64,000 nucleotides of DNA from Comamonas resistens (lineage in GTDB: Bacteria; Pseudomonadota; Gammaproteobacteria; Burkholderiales; Burkholderiaceae_C): positions 3,162,001 through 3,226,000 of the forward strand of contig NZ_CP125947.1 in assembly GCF_030064165.1 (NCBI RefSeq), in the 5' to 3' direction. How positions within the stretch are numbered: position 1 is the first letter of the stretch; every line of letters begins with the position of its first letter. This document shows positions 28,402 through 37,363 of the stretch, piece after piece. The translations under genes and the position numbers were made by a program. The notes beneath the pieces were generated by a model. The model was not told the DNA's origin. It was given only the letters and a program-made list of their open reading frames with translations, and did no database searches.

Positions 28402-28695
28402 TTAAATTTCGAACCGCGCAAAATCCTGGCCCTTGATCCACTCCGGCTGCCTGCCCCATCCTGTCCAGGTGCGACCACTCACTGGGTCACGATATCTAGC
28501 GGCGCCCTGGTTTCTTTCACGCTTTGGCTTGGCGGTTGGGAACACATCGGCCTGAGTCAGGCCGAACTCCTCAATCAGCGCCCGGGCTTGCTTTATGGCT
28601 GCACCGACTTCAGCTTCTCGAACCATGGCAATCTGCTGCTCAAGAGCCGCGTGCTGTTTCAGCAATTCTGTGTAGCTGGTGCTTGGTGTTGTCAT
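28402..28695 (-). CDS. H-NS/HvrA-family nucleoid-associated protein
   Basis: 97 residues. The N-terminal half is a coiled-coil oligomerisation region (TELLKQHAALEQQIAMVREAE). The C-terminal DNA-binding domain has YRDPVSGRTWTGWGRQPEWI, with the RxWxGxGR-type hook that inserts into AT-rich minor grooves. Proteins of this size silence horizontally acquired DNA in Burkholderiales. Its position at the edge of the accessory region (T1SS, insertion sequences) is suggestive. The first base of the 78-bp repeat lies only 3 bp past the stop. Confidence 0.9.
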   Translation of the reverse strand: MTTPSTSYTELLKQHAALEQQIAMVREAEVGAAIKQARALIEEFGLTQADVFPTAKPKRERNQGAARYRDPVSGRTWTGWGRQPEWIKGQDFARFEI

Positions 28696-29118
28696 GACGC
28701 GTCTCCTCTATGAATCCTCTAGGTGCGCTTGGCTTTCAATGCCTGCGGGCGTATCCGCGGCGCCATTTTTTGCTGCGAGATGCCGGAACCTGTCCATGAA
28801 CTGAGATTCGTCCTGCCGATAGTTCCGGGCCAGGTGGCGTGCTTCGACACCTACTTTCCAGCCCCACACTGCCACGACGGGCAGGAAGACACTGGAAGTT
28901 GCAAGCCACCCTCTTGACTCCGGCGCACCAGGGCATCGAAGAAGCGGCAAGCTCCACGGCACCGGTCCTCGGCTCGACAGAACGCCGCACAGGCAAGAAC
29001 ACCTGTTTGTGCGGCTGTGCCATTGATCAGCGCTCGCTCACACCGGGGTCTGAGCAGATGGCTGCAATCAACCAGCAGTCATCACGCCAATCCTGGAAGA
29101 GTCGGAACTGGTGAGGCC
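28696..29118. other. Gap with only a doubtful 84-codon frame
   Basis: A minus-strand frame (28708-28962) could encode a short protein with a charged C-terminal half, but it has no recognised family, signal or ribosome-binding site. No other feature is visible. The stretch is probably the H-NS promoter region or decayed DNA. Confidence 0.4.
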
Positions 29119-29556
29119 TCAATGCTGCGCCAGTTGCTGGCACTGCCGGCGACGCCAGACAGACTCGCGTACCGCTTTGGCATCATCGAACACCACCTTG
29201 TACTGGCACACCAGCAGATTGCCCGATTGGGGCTGGCGCAGCTTGAAGTTGTAATCCCACTCCTGCCCCTTGGGGCTGGAAGTTTGCGTCAGGGGTTCGC
29301 CCAGCGCCTGCTGCACCTGCTCCTGGGCCATGCCGGGCTTGATGGCGCGAACGCCGTCAAGCTTGTTCAGCACGCCATCGCGGGCGAACTCTGGCTTCAT
29401 CTCGGCGTAAGACACATTGACGTCGGAATACTGCAGCTTGTCCGGGTTGCTGATGGCATCCTCGGGGTTGTCGCGTGCCCCTGCGGGCATGGCGATACAG
29501 GCTGCGGCAGCCAGCACCAGGGCGGAAAGGCGGAAGGTGGATTCAAACATGCTCAT
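29119..29556 (-). CDS. BamE/SmpA-OmlA-like small exported protein
   Basis: 145 residues from the ATG at 29556, preceded by GAGAGGATG. The signal peptide runs to about AMPAGA. The mature part contains GVRAIKPGMAQEQVQQALGE (about 76-95) and WDYNF, the conserved fold of BamE/SmpA proteins. No lipobox Cys is at the cleavage site (the only signal-region Cys is in AACIAMPAG), so anchoring is uncertain. It lies 45 bp after the HlyD gene as the last gene of the type I secretion operon, so it may help stabilise the outer-membrane component or the adhesin. Confidence 0.78.
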   Translation of the reverse strand: MSMFESTFRLSALVLAAAACIAMPAGARDNPEDAISNPDKLQYSDVNVSYAEMKPEFARDGVLNKLDGVRAIKPGMAQEQVQQALGEPLTQTSSPKGQEWDYNFKLRQPQSGNLLVCQYKVVFDDAKAVRESVWRRRQCQQLAQH

Positions 29557-29601
29557 GGCATCCTCTCTCATTAGAATCAAAAAAACACGCGCTGCCGGGC
29601 T

Positions 29602-30891
29602 TCAGCGCTCTCGCAAGGCCTCGCGCGCCTTGTTCAGCGGCTTGGTCAAATAGTCCCAGACGGTCTTGCGACCCGTGCGGATATCGGTAGCTGCCACCAT
29701 GCCCGGCACAATGGGCATGCGCTGGCCGGCCTTGTTCACCAGCACGTCCGAATCGGTGCGCACCAGAACCGGGTAATAGACGATTTCGGGCTTGACCTCG
29801 TCGCGCTGGGTGTCCGGGGCAATCGTCACCACCTGGCCCTTGAGGCCGCCATAGACCGCGTAGTCATAGGCAGTCACCTTGACCAGAGCCTCCTGGCCTG
29901 GACGGATGAAGGCAATGTCGCGCGGCGAGATATGGGCCTCCACCAGCAACTGATCATCGAGGGGCACCAGGGCCATCAGCAAGCCGTTGGGTGGTACCAC
30001 GCCGCCGATGGTCGTGACCTGCAGGCTCTTGACCACACCCCGCACCGGCGACTGCAGTGTCAATCGCTCCAGTGAATCCGCACGTCCACGCACCACCGAA
30101 GACAGGGACTTCGCCTCCGCATCTGCCTTGGCCAGCTCCTCGCGGCTGCGCACCATGTAGCTGGAGCGCGCCTCGGCGATCTTCAGCTCCAGCTCCGCTC
30201 CCTGACGCTGCAAGCGGATAAGCTCGACGCTGCTGGCCGCACCGCTGGCCTGCAGCGACTGCGTGATGCCCAGTTCCTTGCGCACCAAGGCCAGCGCCTG
30301 GTTCAGACCTGTCACCGTATCGTTCAGCGCCGCGCGGCGTGAACGGAACAGCGCGCTCTCCGAGGCCTTGAGCTGCGCATGATCATCCAGCTCCTGAGGG
30401 AACTGCAGGCTGTCGCGGCCCTCGACCTCGGCACGCAAGCGCACGCTGGCGGCCAAAGCCGCACGGTATCGGGCCGCAGTCTCCTCCACGCTGGACTCGC
30501 CACGCGTAGGTTCCAGCTTGGCCAGCACCTGACCTTTCTCCACGATATCGCCCTCGTGCACCAGCAGCTCGGACAGAATGCCGCCCTCCAGTGACTGGAT
30601 GCGCTGTTCGCGCGAGGACGGGATAACCTTGCCACTGCCGTTGGATACCTCGTCGATCTCGAAGAACCAGGCCCATGCCAGAAAAGCCAGCACAAAGGCC
30701 GTGACCAGCCACACCACACGATCCGAATGGCTTGCGCGTACCTCGTCGAAGTCACCTATGACCGGCATGGCAGCATGCCGACGCGCAGACCCGGGCATGG
30801 GTGAAGGCATGGGCGCGGACTCAGCCGTCATCGCGGGTGTTGTTGTGGATGTGGCCTTCGATGTCTCACCGGGCACTGCTGTCTCCGTCAT
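29602..30891 (-). CDS. HlyD-family type I secretion periplasmic adaptor (LapC-like)
   Basis: 429 residues. A cytosolic Pro/Ser/Thr-rich leader of about 60 residues precedes one transmembrane helix (VVWLVTAFVLAFLAWAWFF). The lipoyl-type half-motifs (GGILSELLVHEGDIVEKGQ near 105), a coiled-coil hairpin (150-265) and the beta-barrel domain (SPRDIAFIRPGQEALVKVTAYDY) follow. It bridges the inner-membrane ABC exporter and TolC. Its start overlaps the ABC gene stop by 4 bp (ATGA), so translation is coupled. Confidence 0.95.
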   Translation of the reverse strand: MTETAVPGETSKATSTTTPAMTAESAPMPSPMPGSARRHAAMPVIGDFDEVRASHSDRVVWLVTAFVLAFLAWAWFFEIDEVSNGSGKVIPSSREQRIQSLEGGILSELLVHEGDIVEKGQVLAKLEPTRGESSVEETAARYRAALAASVRLRAEVEGRDSLQFPQELDDHAQLKASESALFRSRRAALNDTVTGLNQALALVRKELGITQSLQASGAASSVELIRLQRQGAELELKIAEARSSYMVRSREELAKADAEAKSLSSVVRGRADSLERLTLQSPVRGVVKSLQVTTIGGVVPPNGLLMALVPLDDQLLVEAHISPRDIAFIRPGQEALVKVTAYDYAVYGGLKGQVVTIAPDTQRDEVKPEIVYYPVLVRTDSDVLVNKAGQRMPIVPGMVAATDIRTGRKTVWDYLTKPLNKAREALRER

Positions 30892-33155
30892 TCCTGCCCC
30901 TCCTCTGCAGAGACCAGTCTTTTCACCGGTTGCACCGCTACCTTCATGCGCCCACTCTGCACGACGCGAACATTCTGCTGCGGGGCTGCCTGCTGGACAC
31001 CGCCATTCAGGCGCTTGAGCACCTCATCGCGCGCGCCCTGCAACACCACCTGCCCCTTGTCCACCACGATGATCTTGTCCACCGCCTGCAGCACAGCGGG
31101 CCGGTGCGTGGCCACGACCAGGGTGCGCCCCGGTGCAAGCTTGCGCAACCGGGCAATCACGTCACGCTCGGCCACATCGTCCAGCGCCGCCGTGGGCTCG
31201 TCCAGCAGCAGCACGCGCGGCTGGCGCAACATCAGGCGCGCCAACAACAGACTCTGACGCTGACCGCCCGACAGGCCTTGCCCTCCTTCCATGACCATGT
31301 GATCCAGCCCCGTGGGCAGGGTGCACACAAAGGCCCAGGCACCCGCGTCCTGCAGCGCAGCCATGAGTTCCGCATCGCTCGCATGAGGAGCGCCCAACAG
31401 CAGGTTCTCGCGCAGCGAACCGTAGAACAGTCGCGCATTTTGCGTCAGCAGGCCTACGTCGCGGCGCACGTCGGCCGGGTCTATGTGGGCCAGAGCCACG
31501 TCGTCCAACAGCAGGCGCCCGCTCACGGGTTCGGTCAGACCCGACAGCGCCTGCAGCAGCGTCGACTTGCCCGCTCCGTTGCGCCCCAGGATGGCGATGC
31601 GCTCACCGGCTGCGATCTGCAGCTTCTTGACCTGCAGTGCCGGGGTCTTGCCGTCGTAGCTGAACACGGCTTCGCTGAAGTCGTAGCGCCCCTCGATGAC
31701 AGGGCGGTGGACGCGGCTGCCGTCCTCGGCGTGGTCCACGGGCAGGTGCATGAGCTGGTCCAACCCATCGCTGGCCATCTTGGCCTGCTGCCAGCGATTG
31801 AGCACACCGGTCACGCTGGACAAGGGCGCCAGCATGCGGCTGACCAGAATGGAAGAGGCAACCAGCACGCCTGTGCTCATCTCGCCGCGCATCACCTGGG
31901 GAGCGCCAAAGAACACCACAAAGGCGAAAGCACTGCCCTGCACCGTCTGCATCCAGTTGCTCAGATGATGCAGCAATGCCCGCAGCTTCAGACCCGACTC
32001 GGCATTCACGACGTTGTAGTGATTCCACTGATTCTGAAAGCGCGGCTCGGCCTGCAGCAGCTTGATGTCCTCAATGCCCTGCACCGTCTCCACCAGCATG
32101 GCATTGCGCAGCGCCGATTCGCGCATGTTGGCCTGAGCCAGCTTGCGCAGACGCTTTTGGGCCAGCAGGCTGGGCGCCAGCAGCAGCACAAAGGCCGCCA
32201 GCGGCACCCACACCAGCGAGCCCGCAATCATCCAGAAGATGAAGCAGAACAGCAGAAAGAACGGCAGGTCGGCCACGGCCGCTGCCGTGGTGGAAGTCAG
32301 CATCTCCCGCACCGGCTCCAGCTCACGGATCTGGGCCACAAAGGTTCCTGTGGCGCGCGGACGGGCGCTGTTCTTCACGCGCAGCGCATGACCGAAGACG
32401 CGGTCCGAAATGCGCAGGTCTGCCCGCTTGCCCAGCATGTCGGTAATGTGCATGCGCGCGGCGCGCATGGCCCAGGCAAACGCAATGGACAGCAGCACAC
32501 CGCCGAACAGCACATACAGCGTGGGCTCGGACTGGGACGGCACCACGCGGTCATAGACCTGCATGGAAAACAGAATGCCGCCCAAGGCCATCAGATTGGT
32601 GATGAACGAGGCCAGCAGAATATGGCCATAAGGTCGCAGATCGGCAAACACGATGTCGCGCAGCCAGTGACGCTTCACGGGGCGCAGGTAGCTGTCCACG
32701 CGCGAGTCGGGTGCCGACTGCAACGGACGCAGCACCGCCATGGTCTCCACCTCGGGCTGCAACTCGGCCAGCGTGTGCGTGCTCTCGCCGCCCTCGTCGC
32801 CGCTCAGCAGCAGGCGCAAGCCGCCCTCGGTCAGAGCCGTGACGACAGCCACCTGCCCGCCGCGCAGCTGCACGGCCACGGGTAGACGCCAGGCCGTCAA
32901 CCGCGCCAGGTCCGGAGCCACCTCGGTCACGGCAAGACCTGCCTGCTGGGCCATCTGGCGCATGCCGTGGCGCAAATCCTCGCTAGACATGCCATCGGCC
33001 GCCCAGGCTGCGTCCACACGCAGACGCTCGCGCGAGGTATCGATCTGGTAATGCGCTGCCACTGCCAGCACGGCGTCCAGCCAGCCCTGCATCAATGGCG
33101 GCAATTGCTTGGCGCTTGCCTGCTCGGCAGCTACCTGGTTCATCGCTTCGTTCAT
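30888..33155 (-). CDS. Type I secretion ABC transporter, permease/ATPase (LapB-like)
   Basis: 755 residues. Residues 15-155 form a C39-peptidase-like domain that lacks the catalytic Cys at the expected N-terminal position, so it would dock rather than cleave cargo. The transmembrane domain (about 175-465) follows. The ATPase has Walker A GRNGAGKSTLL (about 525), signature LSGGQRQSLLLARL, Walker B VLLLDEPTAALDD and the H-loop His in ATHRPAVL. This architecture is that of LapB-type exporters for giant RTX adhesins. It overlaps both neighbours by 4 bp. Confidence 0.95.
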   Translation of the reverse strand: MNEAMNQVAAEQASAKQLPPLMQGWLDAVLAVAAHYQIDTSRERLRVDAAWAADGMSSEDLRHGMRQMAQQAGLAVTEVAPDLARLTAWRLPVAVQLRGGQVAVVTALTEGGLRLLLSGDEGGESTHTLAELQPEVETMAVLRPLQSAPDSRVDSYLRPVKRHWLRDIVFADLRPYGHILLASFITNLMALGGILFSMQVYDRVVPSQSEPTLYVLFGGVLLSIAFAWAMRAARMHITDMLGKRADLRISDRVFGHALRVKNSARPRATGTFVAQIRELEPVREMLTSTTAAAVADLPFFLLFCFIFWMIAGSLVWVPLAAFVLLLAPSLLAQKRLRKLAQANMRESALRNAMLVETVQGIEDIKLLQAEPRFQNQWNHYNVVNAESGLKLRALLHHLSNWMQTVQGSAFAFVVFFGAPQVMRGEMSTGVLVASSILVSRMLAPLSSVTGVLNRWQQAKMASDGLDQLMHLPVDHAEDGSRVHRPVIEGRYDFSEAVFSYDGKTPALQVKKLQIAAGERIAILGRNGAGKSTLLQALSGLTEPVSGRLLLDDVALAHIDPADVRRDVGLLTQNARLFYGSLRENLLLGAPHASDAELMAALQDAGAWAFVCTLPTGLDHMVMEGGQGLSGGQRQSLLLARLMLRQPRVLLLDEPTAALDDVAERDVIARLRKLAPGRTLVVATHRPAVLQAVDKIIVVDKGQVVLQGARDEVLKRLNGGVQQAAPQQNVRVVQSGRMKVAVQPVKRLVSAEEGQE

Positions 33156-34537
33156 CGCATCACTCCCTGGCCCCGGTCACGCAGCCGGGTATCCAGCGCG
33201 AACTCATCGGCCAGCCGCCCGCTCTGGTACCAGCACTCCACGGCCAGCCGCTGCAGGTCATGGGCGCTATCCACCTGTTCAAAGCGCGCGCCGTGGTATT
33301 CCTGCTCGGCGTTGAGCAGATCCAGCAGCGAGCGTGTACCCAATTGCAGATACTGCTCACGGTACAGATCGCGCGTGATGCGGATGCTGGCGATACGCTG
33401 GTCAACCACTGGCTGACGCTCCAACAGACCCAGGCTCTGGTCCTGCGCGTCGCGCAGCGACTGACGCGCCTGGAACTCGGCGTTGGCCACTGCCGCGTCG
33501 GCGGCCTCCAGCGCATGGCCGGCCGCGCGCTGGCGTGCCTGGTTGCGCCCGCCTTCGAACAGCGGTGCCGAGACATTGAACATCACGCGCATGTCCACAT
33601 CCGGGTAACCTGCCGGACGCGAGGCGGCGTTCAACCCGCGCGAGGCCGAGCCATCCACCGACAGCGTGGGCATGAGTTGCGCATCGGCCGCCTTCAATTC
33701 GGCCAGGGCCTGTGCCCGCTGCCCCTGAGCCCGGCGCACCGCTGCCGTGGGCTGCACCTGCGCGGCGGCGCAGGCCTGGGGCAGAGCATCGGGCACACCG
33801 CCTTTTCCTGAATTCGCTTCACTCACTGTAGGTGGCGTCTGCAACCCGGTCAGAGTCATCAGCCGCGCTTGCCAGCGGCGCGCCTGCGCCTCGTAATTGA
33901 TCAATTGGCCACGCGCGCCATCCATGCGCGACTGTGCCTGCATAAAGTCCGAACGGGTGCTCGCACCCTTGAGCTGACGCTCCCTGGCCAGCTCCGCCAG
34001 CGCGCCCACGCCTTCGAGCTGACTTTTGGCAATCGCCACCATGGCCTGCTGGCGGCGCAGCTCCACCCAGGCCTGCGCAGCCTCGCGTGCCACATCGTCG
34101 GTGGACAGATAAACCTGCGCCTGGGCAACCTCAATGCTGGCCTCGGCCTGCTGCACGGCGCTGTCCACCTTGCCGAAGTCGTACAGCATCTGCGACACCG
34201 AAACGCTGGCGTCATAGACACGTCGCGAGGTATAGGGGTAGACATCCCGGTTGTTCACCTGCGCCCCCAACTCGCCCTTGACCTGCGGGTAATAACCGGC
34301 GCGGGCCGAAGCCACGCCCTCATCTGCTCCCAGCAATTGCCCCTGCGCCGTACGCACGGCAGGGTGCCACGCCACAGCCGCCTGTACCGCTGCACGCATA
34401 TCCATGGCCAGGCCCGGCCTGGCCTGGCTTGCAGGCTCTGCTGCCTGGGCTGCACCCATCGCGCAGACCAGCGCGACCGCTGCTGCGGCCTGGCGCATGG
34501 AAGGCACAGGAAGTGGGGACTTGATCAACATATCCAT
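33152..34537 (-). CDS. TolC-family outer membrane efflux/secretion protein (LapE-like)
   Basis: 461 residues from the ATG at 34537 (MDMLIKSPLPVPSM). The longer frame to 34666 runs through the 78-bp repeat and is rejected. The signal peptide ends near AAQAAEP. Two TolC repeats are seen, each with a long helical hairpin and short beta strands (VKGELGAQVNNRDVYPYTSRR, MLYDFGKVDSAVQQAEA; then LSVDGSASRGLN, APLFEGGRNQARQ). It forms the outer-membrane channel of the type I system. The gene order (adhesin remnant, TolC, ABC, HlyD) matches LapA-type export loci. Confidence 0.93.
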   Translation of the reverse strand: MDMLIKSPLPVPSMRQAAAAVALVCAMGAAQAAEPASQARPGLAMDMRAAVQAAVAWHPAVRTAQGQLLGADEGVASARAGYYPQVKGELGAQVNNRDVYPYTSRRVYDASVSVSQMLYDFGKVDSAVQQAEASIEVAQAQVYLSTDDVAREAAQAWVELRRQQAMVAIAKSQLEGVGALAELARERQLKGASTRSDFMQAQSRMDGARGQLINYEAQARRWQARLMTLTGLQTPPTVSEANSGKGGVPDALPQACAAAQVQPTAAVRRAQGQRAQALAELKAADAQLMPTLSVDGSASRGLNAASRPAGYPDVDMRVMFNVSAPLFEGGRNQARQRAAGHALEAADAAVANAEFQARQSLRDAQDQSLGLLERQPVVDQRIASIRITRDLYREQYLQLGTRSLLDLLNAEQEYHGARFEQVDSAHDLQRLAVECWYQSGRLADEFALDTRLRDRGQGVMR

Positions 34538-34560
34538 CGCTATCGCTATCTCTATCGCTG

Positions 34561-34638
34561 GGGACTCACGCAGATCAGGATTCGCCAGGACCGCTTCCTT
34601 GAGGCGAAGCAGGTACCCGAACCTGATTTGCGTAAGTC
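34561..34638 (+). repeat. 78-bp dispersed repeat, copy 3
   Basis: Begins GGGACTCACGCAGATC and ends GATTTGCGTAAGTC. Same length and core (CTTGAGGCGAAGC) as the copies at 4433, 28322 and 43978. It lies just upstream of the tolC start. Confidence 0.85.
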
Positions 34639-34751
34639 GTGTTGCTGTTTCACAGCTTGGCATCACGGCGCTCTGCCGCGATCACCACTCCACATCGCAG
34701 CACCCAGGCCGGCGACACAGACTGTTTGTTCTTCTGATTGCTATCGCTTAT

Positions 34752-34830
34752 ATAGCTGGCAGCGCACACAGCACGCCGTTTCAAGCATTTCTCATACTTG
34801 AAACGGCGTACCTCAGGCGCTGGCAGCTAT
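34752..34830. repeat. Long intergenic hairpin (AGCTG-AGCGC arm family)
   Basis: Outer arms ATAGCTGGCAGCGC (34752-34765) and GCGCTGGCAGCTAT (34817-34830) pair at 13 of 14 positions. Inner arms ACGCCGTTTCAAG (34773-34785) and CTTGAAACGGCGT (34797-34809) pair perfectly. It lies directly after the adhesin remnant stop codon and before tolC, so it may limit readthrough between a very large adhesin message and the exporter genes. With copy 3 of the 78-bp repeat, it accounts for the 309-bp gap. Confidence 0.75.
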
Positions 34831-34846
34831 CAGGTTTGATGAAGCA

Positions 34847-35327
34847 TCAAACATGCACCGGCTGGTGCAGCTCCTCCTCAGGCAGCGGAGCTGGCATATA
34901 CAGCGCCAGATCCTGCGGCGCAGCTACAGGCGCTGCGGGTGCAGCAGGCGCATCCGCCGAACCCAGTCCTGCGATATTGCCGCCAGCCTCGCCGGCTGCA
35001 GTCTGGGGCTGTAGCACATCGTGCAGCGCAGGCAGAGCGGCAGGATCGTCCGCATCCGCATGCAGGGCATCAAGATGCTCCAGATCCAGGCTCATGGCCA
35101 TCATCGGCGACGCATGCGCAGGCTTGGGTCCGGGGTCCCCACCGTTGTAGACCACCTTCACATCCTTGACGGTCGATGCGGTGTCGCCATCCATGTCCTG
35201 AATGGTGTAGCCGAACTTGTCCCAATAGGAACTCTGCGCCTTGCCCACATAGGTGAACTTGGCCGTATCGAGCTCCACGGTCAACGAGCCCTCCATCCCC
35301 GTCTTGACGGTGATGATGTGCTTGACT
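34847..35327 (-). pseudogene. C-terminal remnant of a large type I-secreted adhesin (LapA/BapA-like)
   Basis: About 160 codons remain. The frame begins at the insertion-sequence boundary (VKHIITVKTGMEG) and runs to a normal stop. FGYTIQDMDGDTAST resembles the ends of VCBS or RTX-adhesin repeat domains. An Ala/Pro-rich tail ending in LPEEELHQPVHV is the likely uncleaved secretion signal. It lies directly upstream of tolC in the same direction, where LapA-type adhesins sit. The 5' part is absent at the other end of the insertion sequence, so the protein is almost certainly not made in full. The family assignment is by domain resemblance and context. Confidence 0.7.
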
Positions 35328-35454
35328 TGTTGATTTCCACCCAGAAGTGACCCACTAGCCCCCGGTTTTTCCATCTCAATCTGACCCACGCATTAACCCT
35401 AGCCTGCTGCTTTCTTGTGCAGCAGGAGACCAGGAGTGATTGACGTGGCCACTT

Positions 35455-35905
35455 TGCTCTAGCCAATCGTTGAGGGCTCTGAGTGTCGGAAACGCTGGTA
35501 CAGATTGCCAGATACGATGGCGAGCGTCCCGAACATTCTTCTCGACCTGTCCCTTCTCCCATCCCGAGGCTGGATTGCAAAACTGTGCCTCGAACAGGAA
35601 ATGGCTGGCCATAGCGCTGAAGCGGGCGTTGACCTCTCTGAGCTTGCCACGGCCGACACGATCGACGGCTGTGCGCATGTTGTCGTAGATCCCCCGCCTA
35701 GGGACGCCTCCAAACACCGCAAAGGCACGGTTGTGGGCATCGAACAGCATCTCATGGGTTTGCAGGGGATAGGCCCGCAGATAGAAGGCTCGGCTGTGGC
35801 TGAGCTTGAAGTGAGCCACTTGGAGCTTGGTGCGTACACCCGCGATGACAGCCCAATCCTCGCTCCAATCAAACTGGAAGGCTTCTCCAGCGCCGAAGAC
35901 CAGGT
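35455..35905 (-). pseudogene. istA fragment, inverted inside the IS21 element
   Basis: About 150 codons of the IstA transposase catalytic region, read on the minus strand: [12 protein letters not shown] (first Asp of the DDE triad), FGGVPRRGIYDNM and NPASGWEKGQVEKN (Glu). The first 120 or so residues and the C-terminus are missing. Its direction is opposite to the istA start codons at 35436-35455 and to istB, so the piece has flipped. Confidence 0.85.
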
Positions 35906-35914
35906 TCCCTGGTC
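35898..35914. repeat. Inversion junction palindrome in the IS21 element
   Basis: GACCAGG-TTC-CCTGGTC is a perfect 7-3-7 inverted repeat exactly where the minus-strand istA piece meets the plus-strand istB piece. It fits a fold-back or template-switch event. Confidence 0.7.
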
Positions 35915-36442
35915 TACAGAGATCTGGCAGGCTTTGACTTCGCACACAGTGAAGTCAATGAAGCCTTGGTACGCAGCCTTCATCGCTGTGAGTTCATCGA
36001 GAAGGCTAACAATGTGGTGCTTGTCGGTGGGCCTGGCACGGGCAAGACGCACATTGCTACGGCACTGGGTATTCAGGCCATTGAGCACCACCGTCAAAGG
36101 GTGCGCTTCTTCTCTACTGTGGAATTGGTTAATGCCTTGGAGCAAGAGAAAGTGCAAGGCAAAGCCGGACAGCTCGCCCACAGGCTGGTGCATACGGATC
36201 TGGTGATACTCGATGAGCTGGGCTATCTGCCCTTCAGCTCATCAGGTGGTGCACTACTGTTTCATCTACTCTCGACGCTTTACGAACGCACCAGCGTAGT
36301 AATCACCACCAACCTGAGCTTCAGCGAATGGGCCAGCGTGTTTGGTGATGCCAAGATGACCACGGCTCTGCTGGACCGCCTGACCCACCACTGCCATATT
36401 CTGGAAACAGGCAACGACAGCTACCGCTTCAAGCACAGCAGT
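35910..36442 (+). pseudogene. istB fragment (IS21 helper ATPase)
   Basis: About 178 codons starting near YRDLAGFDF and containing Walker [13 protein letters not shown], Walker [14 protein letters not shown] and the sensor region [17 protein letters not shown]. The N-terminal part is lost at the inversion junction. The C-terminal end is cut after DSYRFKHSS by the IS3 element. The readable frame continues into the IS3 sequence to 36577, giving a chimeric tail. Confidence 0.88.
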
Positions 36443-36472
36443 TGGGCTGCTGCCGGTTTCGTCGACACCAGC

Positions 36473-36946
36473 CTAAGCTTCTCGAGCTTCCTCGAACTCT
36501 ATCGGACTGATGTACCCAAGCGTCGAGTGCCGACGCGTCGGGTTGTAGAACCGCTCGATGTAATCAAATACATCTGACCTCGCTTGCTTGCGCGAGCGGT
36601 AGATCTTGCGAGCCGTGCGCTCCGTCTTCAGACTGCTGAAGAAGCTTTCCATTGCCGAGTTGTCCCAGACTTCGCCAGCACGGCTCATGCTGCACACGAT
36701 GCCTTGCTCATTCAGCAGATGCTGGAAGTGCTCGCTGGTGTACTGGCTGCCCTGGTCAGAGTGATGCAGCAATTCCTGCGGCCGTCCACGACGCCAAACA
36801 GCCATCATCAGCGCATCAGCCACGAGTTGGCTGGTCATGCTGGACTGCATCGACCAACCCACGATGCGTCGCGAGTACAGGTCCAGCACCACCGCCACAT
36901 ACAGCCAGCCTTCAGCCGTCCAGATATAGGTAAAGTCGGCCATCAC
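36473..36946 (-). pseudogene. IS3-family orfB, C-terminal DDE catalytic part
   Basis: 157 codons holding the rve integrase core: ADFTYIWTAEGW (first Asp), LDLYSRRIVGW, HHSDQGSQYTSE (second Asp), SAMESFFSSLKTE (Glu). The N-terminal part of orfB (FGFVAKHRGAWPVNLMCEAL, about 36950-37075) is in another frame. Around 70 residues of the HTH_21 region are missing at about 36945, so no intact transposase can be made. Confidence 0.88.
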
Positions 36947-37069
36947 TCAGGCTACGCTGGCTGCGTGGCCTCACCAACCAGGCATAGAAGCTACTTCGCG
37001 AGACACCGAGCGCCTCGCACATCAGATTCACCGGCCAGGCCCCTCGGTGTTTCGCAACGAAGCCGAACT

Positions 37070-37363
37070 TCACATCGACTCCTTGGCGAAGAAGGCCGCG
37101 GCTTTTTTCAGGATGTCGCGCTCCATCTTGAGCTTGGCAACCTCCTTGCGCAGCCGCTCTATCTCGGCCTGCTCGGGCTTCATCACACCCTTGCCGGGGA
37201 ACGCCTGCTGCGAGTCTGCCGTCAGCTCGCGCATCCATGCCCTCAGCCGCGTCTCGTGCACATCTAGATCGCGCGCAGCTTGCGCCACTGCAACGCCTCG
37301 CTCGGTCACCAGCTTGACCGCTTCAACCTTGAATTCCCGGCTGAACTGCCGTCTCGTCCCCAT
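37070..37363 (-). CDS. IS3-family orfA (transposase helix-turn-helix subunit)
   Basis: 97 residues, apparently intact: RRQFSREFKVEAVKLVTERG (HTH_8 start), AQAARDLDVHETRLRAWM recognition helix, and a C-terminal leucine zipper (EIERLRKEVAKLKMERDILKKAA). It would normally be joined to OrfB by a -1 frameshift. With orfB deleted it may act at most as a binding or inhibitory protein. Confidence 0.9.
   Translation of the reverse strand: MGTRRQFSREFKVEAVKLVTERGVAVAQAARDLDVHETRLRAWMRELTADSQQAFPGKGVMKPEQAEIERLRKEVAKLKMERDILKKAAAFFAKESM

Noticed and set aside
28708..28962. Possible small gene upstream of H-NS
   Set aside because: No signal, domain or ribosome-binding site. Kept only as part of the described gap.
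35505..36206. A 233-codon + strand frame across the IS21 joint
   Set aside because: Its translation matches neither IstA nor IstB. It is the mirror frame of the inverted istA piece.
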